From an uncultured Clostridia bacterium (GTDB lineage: Bacteria > Bacillota > Clostridia > TANB77 > CAG-508), in NCBI GenBank assembly GCA_949448405.1, contig CASTFX010000060.1, positions 1 through 7,244 on the forward strand: 7,244 bases of DNA. Direction: 5' to 3'. Of the stretch, positions 5,215 through 7,244 are shown in pieces (positions within the stretch are counted from its first letter, which is position 1; each line of letters opens with the position of its first letter). A program made the translations under genes and the position numbers. The notes beneath the pieces were generated by a model. That model searched no databases. It was not told the origin of the DNA and was given only the letters and a program-made list of their open reading frames with translations.

Positions 5215-5948
5215 CTATTCCTGCTTGTTTGCATATAAGTTGTCAAAATTATCATAAGAACGCTGTTCAAAGTTATTACATTTTGCTTTCTTGTCTAAGT
5301 TCCTTGTTCGTTGCATTTCTTCTGCTTCCACTAGAGTCTTAATTCCTGCCATACTCCAATTATTAAGTATTGCTTTTATGTACTTAATTGTCCTAGCATT
5401 AGATTCTACGCTAAGCTTCATAGCATATATAACTAATTCTTTCCCCAGTTCTTGTGTATAATCTTCTAGTACTTCAGCTCCATAACTTGTGATAGTACCA
5501 ATGTTATTATTATAAAATTCAAAAACCTCTTGTAAGTTATTACAACTTTCTTGTGCATTTACATTTACATTTTCATTTCCATTAACATTTTCATTATCAT
5601 TTACATTAGGTTTTTTTTGAAACAAACCATTGGTTTCTTTTTTATCAAAACCAGTGGTTATTTTATTTTTAAAACCAGTGGTTTCTTTTTTAGGTCTACC
5701 GACCGTTTCTTTCCATCTTTATATTTCTTAGTATTAGACAGTATTTGAGGCTTTATAAGAGTGAATACTGTTTTTGGTATTCCTGTTAAATCTGTATCAA
5801 TTTCGTTCAGTGCTAATTTGCAAATAGCGTCATAAACTTTTAGTCTTTCTTTATCTTTTAAATCCTGCAATGCTTCAAAAAAGCTTCGATAAAATATAAA
5901 ACTATCTTTTTCTTCGCAAATTTTTTCTTCGTTTTTTAAATTTTCCAT
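5215..5948 (-). CDS. DUF6291 + DnaD-domain phage replication initiator, read through two CGG +1 shifts
   Basis: The first frame gives a DUF6291-like N-terminus (FIFYRSFFEALQDL, LTGIPKTVFTLIKPQ, KKYKDGKK; 81 residues) and then meets CGG and ends 15 codons later. Skipping one base at CGG (5705-5703) gives GGT, and the next codon in the new frame is again CGG (5701-5699); skipping there gives GGT AGA CCT. This yields the family-typical GKKGGRPKKE and continues into a low-complexity Asn/Val/Glu linker and a DnaD C-terminal domain (YIKAILNNWSMAGIKT). The restored protein is 243 residues. DnaD-like proteins remodel the origin and help load the helicase. The start has AAGGAG eight bases upstream. 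Three palindromic 24-bp repeats sit in the linker. If CGG were read as Arg, the DnaD domain would be lost. Confidence 0.82.
5624..5695 (-). repeat. Three 24-bp palindromic iterons inside the initiator gene; candidate phage origin
   Basis: Each repeat carries a 13-bp near-perfect palindrome, AAACCAGTGGTTT or AAACCATTGGTTT, with centres at 5630, 5654 and 5678, exactly 24 bp apart. Each palindrome is followed by a T-rich run on the plus strand. A weaker half-copy precedes them near 5604-5623. They encode an 8-residue repeat (ETTGF-type) in the linker. Iterons inside the initiator gene next to AT-rich DNA are the layout of the lambda O origin and of several Firmicute phage origins. Origin function is inferred. 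Confidence 0.5.
5699..5705 (-). other. Double CGG +1 frameshift site (AAA CGGT CGGT AGA)
   Basis: Two CGG codons follow one another only if the first is shifted: the zero frame reads AAA CGG, a +1 step reads GGT, the next triplet is again CGG, and a second +1 step reads GGT AGA CCT. Removing both Cs restores GKKGGRPKKE, a motif well known in this protein family. The net change is +2, equivalent to -1. Confidence 0.7.
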
Positions 5949-6104
5949 CTAAAAAATCTCCTTTTTTATAATTTCTTCTATTGTAATTTGTTGTTTTTTA
6001 TAAAAATTTTTCAACTTTTTTGCCTCACAAGTTGGTCCAATACCTCTTTGAATACTTCTAAAATTGCTTAATTTTCTTCCACATATTTCACATTTATTAT
6101 TCAT
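5949..6104 (-). CDS. Small zinc-binding protein, DUF6011-like
   Basis: A 51-residue basic protein starting MNNKCEICGRKL. C5 and C8 form a CxxC knuckle, followed by an arginine-rich turn and GPTCEAKK with C26. The C-x2-C plus GIGPxC pattern is that of the small DUF6011 proteins common in phages. The chosen ATG has AAGGA six bases upstream. A longer frame starting at a TTG (6140) would run into the T-arm-like hairpin and has no ribosome site. The TAG stop is immediately followed by the ATG of the DnaD-like gene, so the two are probably co-translated. A nucleic-acid-binding role is inferred from the zinc knuckle and the position. Confidence 0.72.
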   Translation of the reverse strand: MNNKCEICGRKLSNFRSIQRGIGPTCEAKKLKNFYKKQQITIEEIIKKEIF

Positions 6105-6410
6105 ATGTTTTCCTTCTTTGTATAGGGGAAATGTGGGCAAGGATTTGCACCTTGCATGAAAAGCATTTCACAAAAAACCTTGGATTACGATATATATCTG
6201 TATCAAAGCCAGTTTACGAGTTTTTAAAAGTTATTTTCTCCTCTTTATCCACCTATAAGGTCGCTTTGCTTGCTTTTATCTTTTCTTATGTCATAAGCGT
6301 CTATTATTACTATTAAGCAATAAACATTTGTGAGCGAGGTGCTTATCGCCATTTAGTTTTACCAAGTTTGGCGTCAACAAACTTGTCTATTCCGTCACCA
6401 CATTTATCCT
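6105..6410 (-). ncRNA. Non-coding stretch with tRNA-like ends; candidate structured RNA
   Basis: This is the only large gap in an otherwise contiguous operon (about 300 bases). On the minus strand an 8-bp helix AAATGTGG (6405-6398) can pair with CCACATTT (6136-6129). Directly abutting its 3' strand is a hairpin, GCAAGG/CCTTGC, with the 7-base loop TGCAAAT (6155-6137). That loop fits the general T-loop pattern U-G/U-N-R-A, so the ends resemble a tRNA acceptor/T-arm stack. Inside are a hairpin at 6385-6363 (CAAGTTTG/CAAACTTG) and a 10-bp hairpin at 6349-6317 with two G-U pairs, followed by five consecutive stop triplets (6315-6301). GACGG just after the 5' strand faintly recalls tmRNA. No normal tRNA body, CCA end or canonical TTC loop is present. 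It could also be an eroded gene: an open frame without a start ends near 6344. Confidence 0.3.
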
Positions 6411-7154
6411 CTAAAACGGATATAATTTCATATCTAAATTTAGTCCTGGTATCGCTATCGTTGTCGGTACCATCGTTGCTTCATATACTGCATTTTTCAT
6501 TTCTTCTTCATTTGAGTTCGTATCTGATAAATGACAAAGTACAATATTTTTTGTATTGCTTAAATCATTCGCATGCAGGAACTTCAACAGGTTATTTAAG
6601 CTCATATGGCTCTCCAGTAATCTACTATATCTAGTCTTATTTATTGTCCCATCTTCTGCATTTAGCTTTGCTATATCAAAGTTGTAATTACACTCAATAA
6701 GTATGTAATTAAGTCCTTTGAATCTGTACTTGATATAGTATGTATCTGTTGCATACAGCAATTTTTCGCCAGTTGGCTTATATTGTATTAGAAAACCTAG
6801 TGGCTCTTCTGCGTCATGTTCTGTATCAAATGGAAGCACTGTAAAATTGCCTATACTAAACTGTTCTAGTGCTTTTATTACTCTAAATCTATGCCCTTTT
6901 AAGTCTAACTTGGCGAACGTTCCTGCAGATGAATATACATTTATTCCATTCAATGCAAAGTTTGGTGCATACTTAAGATGGTCCATATGTTCATGTGTAA
7001 TTAATACCCCTTGAATACCTCTAAAATCGAATTTAAGCTCTTTTTGTACTTCCCTAAAGTTAATACCTGCGTCTAATATCAACTTGTCATCTTTAGCTGC
7101 TTCTATCAGGTAGCAGTTACCTGCTGAGCTGCTACCTAATACTTTCAGTTTCAT
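6411..7154 (-). CDS. MBL-fold metallo-hydrolase (YycJ-like), phage recombination module
   Basis: A 247-residue metallo-beta-lactamase-fold protein. The family signature is clear: a GSSSAGN turn at residues 7-13, LDAGI near 27-31, and the metal-binding THEHMDH at 53-59 (H54, H56, D58, H59). A further histidine lies in DTEHDAEE, an aspartate in YATDTYY, and a late histidine in LCHLSDTN. Length and layout match YycJ-type hydrolases, which are thought to act on nucleic acid or phosphodiester substrates; phage copies accompany RecT-type annealing proteins. The ATG lies 2 bases after the upstream stop, so translation is probably coupled; the nearest purine-rich GAAGGA is rather far away. No in-frame CGG occurs. 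The substrate is unknown. Confidence 0.88.
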   Translation of the reverse strand: MKLKVLGSSSAGNCYLIEAAKDDKLILDAGINFREVQKELKFDFRGIQGVLITHEHMDHLKYAPNFALNGINVYSSAGTFAKLDLKGHRFRVIKALEQFSIGNFTVLPFDTEHDAEEPLGFLIQYKPTGEKLLYATDTYYIKYRFKGLNYILIECNYNFDIAKLNAEDGTINKTRYSRLLESHMSLNNLLKFLHANDLSNTKNIVLCHLSDTNSNEEEMKNAVYEATMVPTTIAIPGLNLDMKLYPF

Positions 7155-7156
7155 AC

Positions 7157-7244
7157 TTAAAATGCAGGTCCTTCTGCAGCTGTTTTTGTTATTTCTTCAG
7201 GTGCAGGTTGAGTTTCTACTGGAATGTCTAATTGTTTTACTTCC
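7157..7244 (-). CDS. C-terminal end of probable RecT-like recombinase (partial)
   Basis: Only the last 28 codons are inside the window; the frame ends in TAA two bases before the next start codon. The tail is proline-, threonine- and glutamate-rich and ends in AEGPAF. Acidic, disordered tails of this kind are common on phage single-strand annealing proteins, and in many Firmicute phages RecT sits directly upstream of an MBL-fold gene like the next one here. The RecT assignment therefore rests mainly on gene order, because no conserved domain is visible in this fragment. A single-stranded DNA-binding protein or another early phage protein remains possible. Confidence 0.45.
   Translation of the reverse strand, partial: EVKQLDIPVETQPAPEEITKTAAEGPAF

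Noticed and set aside
5560..5610. Short AAT/GTA-rich repeats as a CRISPR or satellite array
   Set aside because: They encode the low-complexity Asn/Val/Glu linker common in phage DnaD proteins; there are no spacers or repeat units of CRISPR length.
5685..5691. A AAA AAG slippery heptamer (dnaX type) in the right frame to produce the needed -1 shift in the DnaD gene
   Set aside because: It would give the frame change but leaves RSVDLKK in place of the conserved GGRPKK, and it cannot explain the other four genes. The CGG rule explains all of them. It is kept as an alternative for this gene only.
6105..6140. TTG start at 6140 for the DUF6011-like gene
   Set aside because: The added 12 residues overlap the T-arm-like hairpin and have no ribosome site; the ATG at 6104 has AAGGA at good spacing.
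6129..6405. A standard tRNA gene, or a definite tmRNA, in the gap
   Set aside because: No D arm, anticodon arm, TTC loop or CCA end can be placed, and the candidate tag frame lies inside a helix.
44..6634. Plus-strand open frames up to 158 codons, rich in Phe, Leu, Ser and Tyr
   Set aside because: They are antisense shadows of the AT-rich minus-strand genes, without ribosome sites or recognisable domains.

Overview
The window looks like the early/replication module of a temperate tailed phage or prophage from a low-GC Firmicute, most likely a clostridial host. Base composition is about 30% GC by eye. All supportable genes lie on the minus strand, are short, are packed end to end with AGGAGG-type ribosome sites and ATGA overlaps, and belong to typical siphophage families. 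No host gene is present, so the genus cannot be named.

In transcription order (right to left): the end of a probable RecT-type annealing protein; a metallo-beta-lactamase-fold protein; a 300-base non-coding stretch with tRNA-like ends and several hairpins; a DUF6011-type zinc protein; a DUF6291+DnaD replication initiator with three 24-bp palindromic iterons in its linker (possible origin); two cysteine-rich mini-proteins around a 102-aa helical protein; a DUF1064 nuclease-like protein; an 81-aa protein; a beta-class DNA methyltransferase; a RusA Holliday-junction resolvase; a ~45-aa protein; a coiled-coil protein; a 106-aa protein; a DUF6273-like lectin-fold protein with a GC-rich, hypervariable-looking C-terminus; a 69-aa protein; and a sigma-region-4-like (ArpU/DUF1492-like) regulator. 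After that come a strong extended -10 promoter, a leader peptide with a terminator-like hairpin, and three small genes, the last running off the left edge. Together these serve recombination and replication (RecT, MBL, DnaD, RusA), DNA modification (methyltransferase), and the switch to late transcription (the regulator and the promoter behind it).

The most striking result concerns the codon CGG. Five genes are split by an apparent frameshift, and every split occurs exactly at an in-frame CGG (six CGG codons, two of them in the DnaD gene). Skipping the C (+1 shift, so that GGA or GGT is read as glycine) restores a full-length, family-like protein each time. A scan of every CGG on the coding strand found no in-frame CGG anywhere else in the coding sequence, although CGG is common in the other two phases. 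This suggests that CGG is not read as arginine in the relevant cell, and that the phage relies on +1 frameshifting, or quadruplet CGGN decoding, at this codon. Sequencing error must still be excluded from reads and relatives.
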